Shown: piece after piece, positions 21,326 through 30,652 of the stretch
Position numbering within the stretch: the stretch's first letter is position 1
How the letters are laid out: the number at the start of each line of letters is the position of its first letter
Origin: Paulinella micropora
Lineage: Eukaryota; Cercozoa; Imbricatea; Euglyphida
Assembly (NCBI GenBank): GCA_009731375.1
Contig: BJOX01000071.1
Coordinates: forward strand, 133,231-172,040
Length of the DNA: 38,810 nucleotides
Reading direction: 5' to 3'
Notes under the pieces: generated by a model
Told to the model about the DNA's origin: nothing
The model's database searches: none
Seen by the model: the letters and a program-made list of their open reading frames with translations, nothing else
Position numbers and translations under genes: made by a program

Positions 21326-24300
21326 GAAATAGAATATGATTTCGCTTGTCCCGTCCGGCGCTTGCAACCTGCACGACGTTCGTATGTTATCGAGGACGTC
21401 ATGAGCTCATCCCAGCCTTTATACGTGAGTATGGGCCTGGTTCCGGAACCAGTGCTACGGCATCGCGTGGATCGGATTCCCACACGTCCCTACCGCATGA
21501 AAGCACGGACGCCAGCAACTGCTTAGAAACTGGCGCGACCGGCTGCTTTCAGCAAATACTTAGGCATGACATATGATGAGCTGGATCATACTGTCAAGTC
21601 TGAGTGCTGCAAGCAGTGGAAGTGCTATAGCTTTATCAACACCCGTGACTAATGGAAGCTCGCGCCAAGTCTTGCTCTATTTCCTTGCGGGAGCTATACA
21701 GCTGGGTTGCTAATCAGCTGCAAGCTATGCAGAAACCTGGCTGCCACTTCCAATACTATTACCAGACTGAGCCAATCTGTAAGGATGCATGGCGACGGAT
21801 TCACGGCATCGGAGATAGGGTACTAGCCAGGGCAAGGAAGCTTCTGGGTAACGAGACCAAAGTGTACCTCAAGGCTCCTTCTACACAAGCTGAAGTTACT
21901 GACCTCGTGTCAGTCTTACTTTGTGAGCGGTTTGCTATTGATCCCGAAATCACCTCTGATGGTATATGGAAGTTGCAAGAGATGGCTCGAGACGCTGGTG
22001 TTCAGGAATACGTTTGCAAACATTGGCGTGAGGCGTGCAAGCGGTTGACTTCCCGTTCTGTTTTGCGTGTCGATCCGGATCGTCCTCCAAACGATAAGAC
22101 AATCAACAAGATATGGAGGACTTAATACAAGAACGTGTCGTTTGTTCGAGGTACTAAGATTGCAATCGTTTCGATCTGCGCAGAGAAATGATTGTATGTA
22201 CTGTTCTGTTTAGATGGTGACTTCTCAAAGGATGACATATGCACGGACCTCGTCGCCGAGCATTCCAGGGGCTTCCGCACTGAGGAGGAGGCAAAGGACT
22301 GGAAACGCCGCAATCAGCTTCACCACCGGGTCTATTGACCACTGTCTTGGCCGTCAACAACTCATCTGGATTATGTGTTTGTAGACTCATAGAAGCTGCA
22401 GAGTCGCTTCCATGAAGCGGAAGAAAGGCGCACCTAGCGATATGTTTTCCATCGTGATTTCTTCCGATATGAAACCGCCTGTCAGAATCCCGTCTTGTCG
22501 CCGGGCCGCGAAGGATTTTAAAGGGAAAATGGTCTTCCGCCTGTGTGTGGGAATGACGACCGTCTACACCAATGATACGCATTTTATTTTTGCGTACTTG
22601 GAGGGTACCATCGACAAGGGCGTTAACAGCAACATCACTATGCTTGCTGCGATCATCCATTGGTCGCTGTGGAGGCCGGAGACTATGTCTGCGTGGAAGT
22701 TGTTTCTGGAGTACGACGGTGCTGGAGACAATACGGCGTGGGAAATGCTTTGTTTTGGGTCGCACCTCGTTGACAGGGATGTGTACGGAGAGGCCGAGCA
22801 CAATCGGATGGTGAAGGGCCACGGTCATAATGGAGACGACCAAGATTTTCGTGTGATGCAACTGGGTTGGAACTCTTCTTTCATGACTACCAATCTTGCT
22901 CAGGCCCTTTGCAAGCTCCTTTTGGCATTTAAAACCAAGAGGGAACGGTACACTATCCTTTTGCTTACCTGCAACTACGATTGGACCACGTACTTCAGCC
23001 CATGTGTCAACAAAAAACTCAAGAACTACAACAGGCCTTTGGCATGGCGAACGCGGAAGCGAGAGGAAGGCGCGCTTCCAACTTCGGAGGTCAAGACCTG
23101 GGGCGCGGCGCAGGGGGAGTGGCATGGCGTAAATGATGATCCAAATGGTGAGCCCATCAAGATCTTCTTGAAGCGTCCTGGTAAGACCGTTGCTCCCGTT
23201 GATCGGTAATCATTGTGTGTATGTACAGAGGGGGATTTGCGAAGCTCCCTGTTGGCGCTTTTGTCACCCCGAGGCTCAAGAAGGACATCCGCGCTCTCGC
23301 CAGAAAGTACTGTGGGCCCGAGGAGCGTGCATGGATCGAAGAGATGCTGGAAGCACGCAACTTGACACAATTGCACTTCGATGGAGCATACGGCGAAGGT
23401 GACCTCCCTGGCCGACCAGCCCATATGGAGTGCGTAGACGCCAGCGGCAAGATTTGGCGTATTGATCTTCGCGTCCTCGACGAACTGCCAACGAATTGGT
23501 TGGAGCTACCGCCTCAGCGAAAAGAGAAGATACAGGCTCTGCATAGTCTCACTAAGGAAGAGCTCAAGAACCTGCCACGGACCTACTTCGTCAACGATGG
23601 GAACCCGCCCGCCCATCCTCCATGGCGGGGTGCTCAAGAGCTGACGCCTGAGGAGAAGCAAGCGCAAGACATCGCATTCGCGAGCGCAAGCGCACCGTGG
23701 CGCAAGGTTACTCATCTTCTTCGTATCTCTCAGAACAAGGAGACCTTCGCAGCAAGCCACATGGTCATGAAGGAGCTCAAGTTGTGGCTACGCGAGCACG
23801 GTGTCGCCACCCAGGACAAAGACCGCAAGCAATTTGTCAAGAAGAAGCTCATTGATCTGGTTTGGGAGCATTCTCAAATATGCTCTTGCGGCCTGGAAGA
23901 AGACGACAACAAGGAGATGAAAGATGAAGTCGACGCGCCTTCAGCTGACGAGCCAGAGCCAGAGTCAGAGCAGGAGCCAGAGTCTGGTATATTATCTTGT
24001 CTTGAGTGCGTTTGTTGATAGCTGTCCTGACTTCACATTGTAGCAGCAGCTCCCGCGAGAGGCCGTGGAGGACGTCGAGGTCGTCAGGCTGGTATATTAT
24101 CCTGTCGTGAGTGCTTTTGTTCATAGCTGCCCTGACTGTAGCAGCAGCTCCCGCGAGGGGCCGTGGAAGACGTGGAGGTCGACGTCGAGGGCGCCGCGTT
24201 GCAGGCAGTGCTCGGGGCAGAGGCGGAGCTCGAGCTCGCAAGCGCGCCCGGAGTGAAGGTGATGGCAGAAGCCTGCCATCACGCAGACGACGCGAGCCTG

Positions 24301-24898
24301 CAGCTAAGGAACAACCAAAAGTTCCTAAACCTGACGGTCCGTGGGAATGTCCCACGTGTCACTTTTTCAACGAACAAGGAGGGGAACGATGCGAGCTTTG
24401 TGAGTGGCCCTCGCTCAGCGACGACAGTGAAACCAGCCCAGAGTACGACGAGGAGATGGAAGTCGACGCAGAGGAGTCAGAGCCAGAGCCAAAGTCAGAC
24501 CCAGAGCAGGAGCCAGAGCCAGGTATATTAGCCTGTCTTTAGTTGAATACGTTTGTTCATAGCTGTTATGACTTCACGTTGTAGCAGCAGCTCCCGCGAG
24601 AGGCCGTGGAGGGCGTGGAGGTCGACGTCGAGGGCGCCGCGTTGCAGGCAGTGCACGGGGGGGTGGCGGTGCTCGCAAGCGCGCCCGGAGTGAAGAGGAT
24701 GGCAAAAGCCTGCGACCACGCAGACGACACCAGCTTGTGATTGAGGAACTACCAGGAGCTCTAAGTGAAGGCGAGTGGGAATGTCCATGTCCCACGTGCC
24801 GCTTCATCAACAAGACAGGAGGGGGCGTGTGTGAGATGTGTGAATGCCCCCCAGTCAGCGACAGTGACGCAAGTTCAGAGGAGAACGAGGATATGTAG
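21326..24898 (+). CDS. DUF7869-like DDE transposase with RG-rich and RanBP2 zinc-finger tail
   Basis: Exons by frame and phase: 21326-21424, 21527-22150, 22214-22329, 22385-23180, 23231-23986, 24044-24091, 24142-24522, 24585-24898. All introns are 50-102 nt, GT-AG, and all phases match. The N-part has a Cys cluster (Glu-Cys-Cys-x3-Lys-Cys) and a helix-turn-helix-like region (Glu-Pro-Ile-Cys-x2-Ala-Trp-x2-Ile-His-Gly-Ile). The catalytic exon shows Ser-Ser-Asp (GAT 22466), Leu-Glu-Tyr-Asp-Gly-Ala-Gly-Asp-Asn (GAC 22715) and Gly-His-Gly-His-Asn-Gly-Asp-Asp-Gln-Asp, the pattern of DUF7869 transposases (Gly-His-Thr-His-x-Asp-Ile-Asp). The tail has Arg-Gly-rich basic stretches and two RanBP2 fingers (Trp-x-Cys-x2-Cys-x3-Asn-x6-Cys-x2-Cys; the second has two extra residues), with acidic linkers. 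Damage: a one-base frame change at TAATG (21650-21654) and an in-frame TAA at 22123. Expected role: nuclear, cutting and moving the surrounding element. Confidence 0.75.
23987..24898 (+). repeat. duplicated intron plus RG/zinc-finger exon units
   Basis: Three intron-exon units start GTATATTA and end TGTAG|CAGCAGCTCCCGCGAG. The first exon (24044-24091, 48 nt) has only the start of the Arg-Gly stretch. The second (24142-24522) and third (24585-24898) carry the full Arg-Gly stretch and a RanBP2 finger. All are phase 1. The third ends with a stop (24896-24898) followed at once by GTAAGT. Confidence 0.8.
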
Positions 24899-25107
24899 GT
24901 AAGTGTGCATTTTCCTTGCAATGTTTGTAAGCAGGTAATTGCTTCTCCTGATAATAACTCGTACTAGTTTGTAATTTATTTTTGCAGGTGCCGGTGAAGA
25001 TCGCCGTCGCGCATGTCACCAAAGATTTAGACTTGATCTGACTAAGTTAAAGTAGGATTTCATTACCACGCTTCATGTGAACGAAATATGAATTTAAGTA
25101 GCTTTAG
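24899..25107 (+). other. 3' flank of transposase, possible 3'-UTR intron
   Basis: GTAAGT directly follows the stop codon and TTTTTGCAG lies at 24979-24987, outlining an 89-nt intron in the 3' UTR or an alternative splice around the stop. The rest is AT-rich up to the right TIR. Confidence 0.45.
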
Positions 25108-25594
25108 TAAGTATTAGCAGATAGATGTAAACTGAACGTGCGCTTGCGCCGCAATATGCGTGGCTGTTTGATGCTGTTTCGGACTTGGGTCAGAGGCGCC
25201 GTGTCTTAGTGTCATTCCAAGCAGTGTTTTGTGAGTTTTTGTCTGTCAGAACTCATCTTAGGAAGTCCTCAAATATTAGTAATTATTGCGTAAAACAGTG
25301 AGAGTAATAAATGCTGCACTGTTTACGTGTGTTTCAGTTGAAATTCAGCACATTTGACACCAAATGACTTGAAAAAAGCAGCTTTTTATACTGTTCTGGA
25401 CCCTTACCGACCCATGAAAAAATTGAAGTCAAAGTGAAGTAAAATAAATAAAAATATCTTTTAATATCATTTTTAAATGATTTTCTAGCTTCTCCGTGAT
25501 TTCTGAGCATGTTTCGCAAGTCTTAGAAAAAACGGTCCAAACCTTGAAAAATTTGGGGAAAATGTACATACTACAGTTGGGCAAATCCCAAGTT
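25108..25594 (-). repeat. right terminal inverted repeat
   Basis: Reverse complement of 11954-12438, with small indels. It ends CCCAAGTT, followed by TTAC and then a C-run with a 10-N gap (25630-25639), so the host junction is only partly resolved. Confidence 0.88.
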
Positions 25595-25639
25595 TTACCC
25601 TTCCCCCCCCCCCCCCCCCCCCCCCCCCTNNNNNNNNNN

Positions 25640-26440
25640 CCCCCCCCCCCTGTTTTTCCTTGCTCCTTGTCCTCGTCATGTCTTTTGCCTTTTCCCTGTG
25701 CGTGCTTGATTTAGTGTGTGCGTGTGTTTGATTCTGTCTGTGGTACAGACAATGCCGCCGCGAATGAAGACTTCATGCATGGCTACAACGGGCACAATGG
25801 CGCCCAGGAAGTCTCTAGAAGAAGTGAACACCAAGCGCCAGCGCCTGTAAGTGCTGGCAAGCGAACCGGCTCCACCAAGAAAGCCAAGACAGCGCCGACG
25901 GTCCAAGATTCACGTTGGTTTTGCGTAGTGATGAGCCGGTTGATGAGCCCTGGTGCAAGCAACGCCAGCAGTGCCGCCAAGTTTACGAAGATATTGCCAG
26001 CTCCGAGGAGAAATTGGAAGGGCTTTGCCGGCGGGTTGCGGAATGCAAGGACTACGAGCTCCGTGCCTTGAATTTGACGCTGCTGCAGGCTTTGGTGGGG
26101 GCGAGTTCCATAGCAGAGTCTCACAGATCGGCCATGGAAACAATTACAGAACTTGGATGCGAAAGTTGTTGCTACTACCCTGCGACAAGTGCGGCGAGCT
26201 CAACAATTGCGAGGATGCGCACAAATGCATCTGCGGCTTGGGCGGTGCGTTGGATGAGTAGACTCTGGCGCGAAGTTGTATACAAGTAAATAAGTCAAGC
26301 TTTTATTAAAGAAATTTTTTTTTCTTACTTTGGAGCGATTGCAGCAAGTCAAGTTAAAAAAATAAATTAAAAAATAGTTTTTGTGCGGTGGGTTTCTCAT
26401 ACCCCCTACCTCCCCTCCCAGACGTTCCTTCCCTCTTTTT
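25640..26440 (+). repeat. right host flank of the insertion (copy of ~27715-28540)
   Basis: Same-orientation duplicate of 27715-28540, including a small Cys-rich gene copy and its 3' region (CAAGCTTTTATTAAAGAAA, then GGAGCGATTGCAG). With 11806-11953 it makes up the copy split by the 13.6-kb element. Confidence 0.85.
25752..26261 (+). pseudogene. small Cys-rich protein gene, copy 1 (frameshifted)
   Basis: From ATG 25752 the frame runs about 32 codons and meets TAA at CGCCTGTAAGTG, where copy 2 has one more C. The second part (Leu-Cys-Arg-Arg-Val-Ala-Glu-Cys-Lys ... Leu-Leu-Gln-Ala-Leu-Val-Gly-Ala-Ser-Ser) is intact. A missing C near 26178 then throws the C-terminal Cys cluster (Cys-Asp-Lys-Cys-Gly-Glu-Leu) out of frame; its proper stop would be 26259-26261. 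The family is unknown. It begins 13.6 kb downstream of its own 5' flank because of the element, so any promoter in that flank is now separated. Confidence 0.6.
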
Positions 26441-26754
26441 TTTGGAGGGGACTGATATTAATAAGATTTTGCCTCAGAAGAAAGATCTCGGAATCACGGA
26501 CAAAACCAAGGCGCGCAAGCTGTGCTTCGAGCTCAGAGTCTTGCGGGGACCCCCCGCCGCCACATTATTACTGCAGCACAACCCTCCACTCTCCCGGCCT
26601 CGAACACCAGCCCTCAATGGTGTTTCGCGCCGGACCGGTCTTTTTTCTTACCTAGGACAGGTTTTATCGTGATTCTTATCAACATTGTACACACCTTGTC
26701 AATGAGAAACATGTCATAGCTACTAAATTTCTTGATGCACTCCCGGATCAGGCT
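26290..26754. other. AT-rich 3' flank and short unassigned open stretch
   Basis: Poly-A/T-rich sequence after the small gene, then a short coding-like stretch near 26445-26530 (Thr-Asp-Ile-Asn-Lys-Ile-Leu, then Asp-Lys-Thr-Lys-Ala-Arg-Lys) that I cannot assign. No start codon or partner exon is clear. Confidence 0.4.
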
Positions 26755-27108
26755 TTATAGCTTGTCATTGTCGATCGGACCTACGTTGTCGAAGTCTTGG
26801 AATGCAAATTCCAGTATCCTTGCTACGTCATTGCGTTTGAGGTACAAAGCCACCCCGCATCCAAAGTCTTCGGTTGCCGCTACTTGGATGTATGCGTACA
26901 GCCCTGGAAGGCTAGGAAAACGCTGCTTAAAAGCCTCGCCGCCCCAAATTCTTAGGTCCTTTGCCACCTCCGCAAGCTTCGCGAGGTCTGTGCCACCTAG
27001 AAATTCTGTTACGTCATTCAGTATGTCATCAGGCACTTTGGTAAAAAAAAAAGGCTGTTGCATGGCCTGCAGGCTTTGGGTTTTCTTTCCTTTTTTTGAA
27101 AGCAACAA
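26755..27108 (-). CDS. F-box-like protein
   Basis: An uninterrupted frame of 117 codons. Residues ~28-65 fit an F-box: Val-Pro-Asp-Asp-Ile-Leu-x2-Val-x2-Phe-Leu, then Asp-Leu-x2-Leu-x2-Val-x3-Leu-x2-Trp. F-box proteins bind Skp1 in SCF ubiquitin ligases and use the rest of the chain for substrates. Here only about 55 residues follow (Leu-Pro-Gly-Leu-Tyr-Ala-Tyr-Ile, then Gly-Cys-Gly-Val-Ala-Leu-Tyr-Leu), with no recognisable LRR, Kelch or WD repeats. Start candidates are the Met at 27106-27108 and another 15 codons downstream, close before the F-box. It lies between the two copies of the duplicated host segment. Confidence 0.55.
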   Translation of the reverse strand: MLLSKKGKKTQSLQAMQQPFFFTKVPDDILNDVTEFLGGTDLAKLAEVAKDLRIWGGEAFKQRFPSLPGLYAYIQVAATEDFGCGVALYLKRNDVARILEFAFQDFDNVGPIDNDKL

Positions 27109-27586
27109 CGCGGGAGGGAAAAAGAAAGGTGTGTCTGTCGGATCTGTCTAAATTTCTTTAAGTGCAATCGGCTGTCTAGCGCAGGCGATTCCCCCCCCCC
27201 CCCCCCCCCAAAAAAAAANNNNNNNNNNNNNNNNNNNNNNNNNNNNNNNNNNNNNNNNNNNNNNNNNNNNNNNNNNNNNNNNNNNNNNNNNNNNNNNNNN
27301 NNNNNNNNNNNNNNNNNNNNNNNNNNNNNNNNNNNNNNNNNNNNNNNNNNNNNNNNNNNNNNNNNNNNNNNNNNNNNNNNNNNNNNNNNNNNNNNNNNNN
27401 NNNNNNNNNNNNNNNNNNNNNNNNNNNNNNNNNNNNNNNNNNNNNNNNNNNNNNNNNNNNNNNNNNNNNNNNNNNNNNNNNNNNNNNNNNNNNNNNNNNN
27501 NNNNNNNNNNNNNNNNNNNNNNNNNNNNNNNNNNNNNNNNNNNNNNNNNNNNNNNNNNNNNNNNNNNNNNNNNCCCCTCCCCCCCC
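27109..27586. other. low-complexity sequence and N-gap
   Basis: Short unique flank, C-run then A-run, 355 N (27219-27573), then another C-rich run. Nothing codable. Confidence 0.9.
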
Positions 27587-28550
27587 CCCCTAGACACGTT
27601 TGCGGAAAAGGGTCGGAGGCACAAAGCAGGTCACAATTTGCGCGGCTGTTCTTTGCAGTGTTGACCAGGGCGGGAAGGACAGAGAGGAGGAGGATGACCA
27701 TGCTCTGTCCCTCTTGCCCTCTCCCCCTCCCCTCTTTGTCCTCGTCGTGTTTTTTGCCTTTTCTCTGTGTTCTTGATTTAGTGTGTGCGTGTGTTTGATT
27801 CTGTCTCTGGTACAGATAATGCCGCCGCGAATGAAGACTTCATGCATGGCTACAACGGGCACAATGGCGCACAGGAAGTCTCTGTGCAAAGCAGATGCCA
27901 TGAACACCAAGCGCCAGCGCCCTGTGAATGCTGGCGAGCGAACCGGCTCCACCAAGAAAGCCAAGACAGCGCCGACGATCCAAGAGTTCACGTTTGTTTT
28001 GCGTAGTGATGGGCCCGTCGATAAGCCCTGGTGTAGGCAACGCCAGCAGTGCCGCCAAGTGTACGAGGACATTGACAGCTCCGACTCGGAGGAGAAATTG
28101 GAGGGCTTTGCCGGCGGGTTGCGGGGTGCAAGGAGGACGAGCTCCGTGCCTTGAATTCGGCGCTGCTGCAAGCTTTGGTGGGGGCGAGTTCCATAGCAGA
28201 GTCTCACAGGTCGGCCATGGAAACAATTAGAAAACTTGGATGCGAAAGTTGTTGCCATTACCCCTGCGACAAGTGCGGCGAGCTCAACCAATGCGAGGAT
28301 GCGCACAAATGCGTCTGCGGCTTGGGTGGTGCCTTGGATGAGTAGACTCTGGCGCGGAGTCGTATACAAGTAAGTAAGTCAAGCTTTTATTAAAGAAAAC
28401 GTTTCTCTTTTTTTTTTTACTTCGGAGCGATTGCAGTAAGTAGAGCTTTTTTTAAAAACAAATTAAAAACAGTTTTTGGGCGTGGGCTCTGATGCCCACC
28501 GACCTCTCTTTCCAGACGTTTTTTCCCTCTTTTTTGGAACTTTCTCAGAA
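27587..28550 (+). repeat. uninterrupted paralogous copy of the insertion target (empty site)
   Basis: Continuous sequence whose left part matches 11806-11950 and whose right part matches 25640-26440. The join falls in the pyrimidine-rich stretch around 27695-27715 (CATGCTCTGTCCCTCTTGCC), the counterpart of the element boundaries. Confidence 0.8.
27819..28345 (+). pseudogene. small Cys-rich protein gene, copy 2 (one frameshift)
   Basis: ATG at 27819. The first 112 codons are basic and Thr/Ala-rich (Lys-Lys-Ala-Lys-Thr-Ala-Pro-Thr), then contain Trp-Cys-Arg-Gln-Arg-Gln-Gln-Cys and an acidic Asp-Ser-Ser-Asp-Ser-Glu-Glu-Lys. One missing base in the GGAGGGC region near 28105 shifts the frame and gives an early TGA. 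In the other frame the protein continues through Leu-Leu-Gln-Ala-Leu-Val-Gly-Ala to a C-terminal cluster (Cys-Glu-Ser-Cys-Cys-x3-Cys-x2-Cys, then Cys-x5-Cys-Val-Cys) and stop 28343-28345. Copy 1 keeps this base but lacks others, so the lesions are independent. TACAG just before the ATG could be a splice acceptor. Function unknown. Confidence 0.6.
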
Positions 28551-28827
28551 CTAGGAGAGAGAGGGAAGAGGCAGGGGAGAAGGAAGCACGATCTGTCTTT
28601 GCCTCCCATCTGTGAACGGGGAGCGGGAGAGGGAAGGGGCAGGAGAGGGGGGGGGGGGGGGGGGGGGGCCCCCCCCCCCCCNNNNNNNNNNAGGGGCGCC
28701 CGGCATGGGCTCTGTGGCATCTTCTTAGTTTTGTTTCAGTTCTGCTCTTTGAGCCCCCCGGGCTCAGGGGAGGCACAAGACAAATCTAAAAGAGAGAGAG
28801 GCGGGGAGACGCCTGGGAGAAGGGGGC

Positions 28828-28860
<33 letters not shown>

Positions 28861-29554
28861 CCCCCCTAGAACAGGGAGCGGGAGAGGAAAGAGGGAGGGA
28901 GAGGGAGGGCGCGCCAAGAAAGGCAAAAAAGATTTTTTTTTTTAATTTTTTTTTAATGAAAGCTCGACAAAGTCTCACACTTGGCAGTGAGAACTAGGAA
29001 AGGTAGAGNNNNNNNNNNNNNNNNNNNNNNNNNNNNNNNNNNNNNNNNNNNNNNNNNNNNNNNNNNNNNNNNNNNNNNNNNNNNNNNNNNNNNNNNNNNN
29101 NNNNNNNNNNNNNNNNNNNNNNNNNNNNNNNNNNNNNNNNNNNNNNNNNNNNNNNNNNNNNNNNNNNNNNNNNNNNNNNNNNNNNNNNNNNNNNNNNNNN
29201 NNNNNNNNNNNNNNNNNNNNNNNNNNNNNNNNNNNNNNNNNNNNNNNNNNNNNNNNNNNNNNNNNNNNNNNNNNNNNNNNNNNNNNNNNNNNNNNNNNNN
29301 NNNNNNNNNNNNNNNNNNNNNNNNNNNNNNNNNNNNNNNNNNNNNNNNNNNNNNNNNNNNNNNNNNNNNNNNNNNNNNNNNNNNNNNNNNNNNNNNNNNN
29401 NNNNNNNNNNNNNNNNNNNNNNNNNNNNNNNNNNNNNNNNNNNNNNNNNNNNNNNNNNNNNNNNNNNNNNNNNNNNNNNNNNNNNNNNNNNNNNNNNNNN
29501 NNNNNNNNNNNNNNNNNNNNNNNNNNNNNNNNNNNNNNNNNNNNNNNNNNNNNN
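28551..29554. other. low-complexity stretch with two gaps
   Basis: Purine- and CT-rich sequence, a G-run joined to a C-run at a 10-N gap (28682-28691), a (CT)n tract (about 28831-28858) and 546 N (29009-29554). GAGGCACAAGACAAATCTAAA at 28769-28789 recurs at 30632-30652, the end of the next gene. No gene is supported. Confidence 0.8.
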
Positions 29555-29704
29555 GGGGGGGGCGGAAATGTACTTAGTCTTTTTTCGAACGCCTCTTTCA
29601 CTTCTTTTTAAACACCATACTGTATATTAAGCAGTAAAGGTAGAATACTGTTCTCTCATATCATCGTGTTAGCTTCCGCGGACGAAAGCTTGCGCAGTCT
29701 GGAA

Positions 29705-30652
29705 ATGAATAAAAAGGATATTAGCAGATTCACCCAAGCTTTTAAAGACAAGTGGCCAGAGGAATGGCGCAGCGCATCAAAGCACGATACAAAATTAGAC
29801 GAAAACAACGCCGAGAGCGTATTGACATATTTGCAAAAGCATAAAACATCTAGTCTGTATCTTTTTTTTCAGGGACTTGCGTACGGCAAATACGAGAGGT
29901 TTGCTGATTTTAGCAAAGGCGCTAAGGGTTACTACACGCTGACTGACTTGGAGCAGCTATTCGAGTCTTACAAGAATAGGACTGAGGATGAAAACAAACA
30001 GCGTTATACATACGTTGCCCCCAAGTGGGAGTCTTTTCTTAAAGACCTGCTAACACGGGAAAAGAGGGGCATAGTGCTCTCGCTGCAAAAGCAGAGCTCA
30101 ACCGCCGCAAAACCAACGGTTTGCTACGAGTGGACACAACTCCGGACCCAAGCTAAGCGTTACACAACCGAAAAATACGGAGGCCAAGCAGACGAGATTG
30201 ACTGGCCTGAATATTTTCGAAAAATCCTAAAACTTTTCCCGGTCTTTGTTCTGCGCGCCGATCCCGATGTTTCTGGAATATACACATGCGATACGCTGGA
30301 TAAATCCTATCGGGAGCAAGGCGATAGGAATTGGGTTCGATTCTTGACATCACTCCTGGAACAAGCAAAGGACGAGGGCATCGTGCTCACCGAAGACAGC
30401 TCTATCATCGATGGACAGGGAATTCCTGTCTTCAGTTTGGAACAGTTGGAAAAGAAAGCAAAAACATTTACTGCTCTTGAAAATTCGCGAAACCCTTACT
30501 TCCCTCAGGAGAGCACGGAGATCAATTGGTTGGGGTACCTAAGAGACCTAGCCAGTCAACAGAAGATTGTTCGTTTGGTCTTGAGCCAAGGCCCAACGCA
30601 CGTGATGACGCAACTGGGAGTAGAGGGGAAGGGAGGCACAAGACAAATCTAA
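29705..30652 (+). CDS. hypothetical protein with three to four ~65-80-residue internal repeats
   Basis: Intact frame of 315 codons from ATG 29705 (Asn-Lys-Lys-Asp-Ile-Ser). There is no further ATG upstream in frame, only a GTG at 29666. The protein is built from repeats of the form aromatic-x4-Leu-x3-Ala/Tyr-Lys, Trp-x2-Tyr/Phe-Leu-x2-Leu, then Gly-Ile-Val-Leu, seen around residues 80-140, 150-200, 200-240 and 250-300. Each looks like a small helical domain ending in a strand, possibly winged-helix-like. Lower GC and clean coding distinguish it from the broken genes to the left. The last ~15 codons coincide with a sequence also present at 28769-28789, so the C-terminus may be repeat-derived. 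No family recognised. Confidence 0.65.
   Translation: MNKKDISRFTQAFKDKWPEEWRSASKHDTKLDENNAESVLTYLQKHKTSSLYLFFQGLAYGKYERFADFSKGAKGYYTLTDLEQLFESYKNRTEDENKQRYTYVAPKWESFLKDLLTREKRGIVLSLQKQSSTAAKPTVCYEWTQLRTQAKRYTTEKYGGQADEIDWPEYFRKILKLFPVFVLRADPDVSGIYTCDTLDKSYREQGDRNWVRFLTSLLEQAKDEGIVLTEDSSIIDGQGIPVFSLEQLEKKAKTFTALENSRNPYFPQESTEINWLGYLRDLASQQKIVRLVLSQGPTHVMTQLGVEGKGGTRQI

Larger units (their letters stand above)
11954..25594. mobile_element. 13.6-kb DNA transposon with long TIRs and DUF7869-like transposase
   Basis: The ends are inverted repeats of about 485-490 bp, beginning AACTTGGGATTTGCCCAACTG on the left and ending with its complement on the right. TTAC flanks both ends (11950-11953 and 25595-25598) as a possible 4-bp target-site duplication. 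The flanking host sequence occurs again, uninterrupted, at 27587-28550. Inside are two gene groups diverging from about 17.8-19.7 kb: plus-strand SET-like and DDE-transposase genes, and minus-strand K/E-rich and acidic-exon genes. An internal 867-N gap (14525-15391) means the true length is uncertain. Size and long TIRs recall Polintons, but no polymerase B, integrase, ATPase or capsid gene is visible, so this looks like a different superfamily. The coding part has at least two stops and one frameshift, so this copy is probably not autonomous now. Confidence 0.75.

Noticed and set aside
21425-21526. In-frame TAG stop at 21524 in the transposase
   Set aside because: GTGAGT at 21425 and TTAG at 21526 outline a canonical phase-0 intron that removes it.
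11954-25594. Polinton/Maverick or integrated virus
   Set aside because: Size and TIRs are similar, but no polymerase B, retroviral-type integrase, packaging ATPase, protease or capsid gene is visible; the DDE gene is DUF7869-like.
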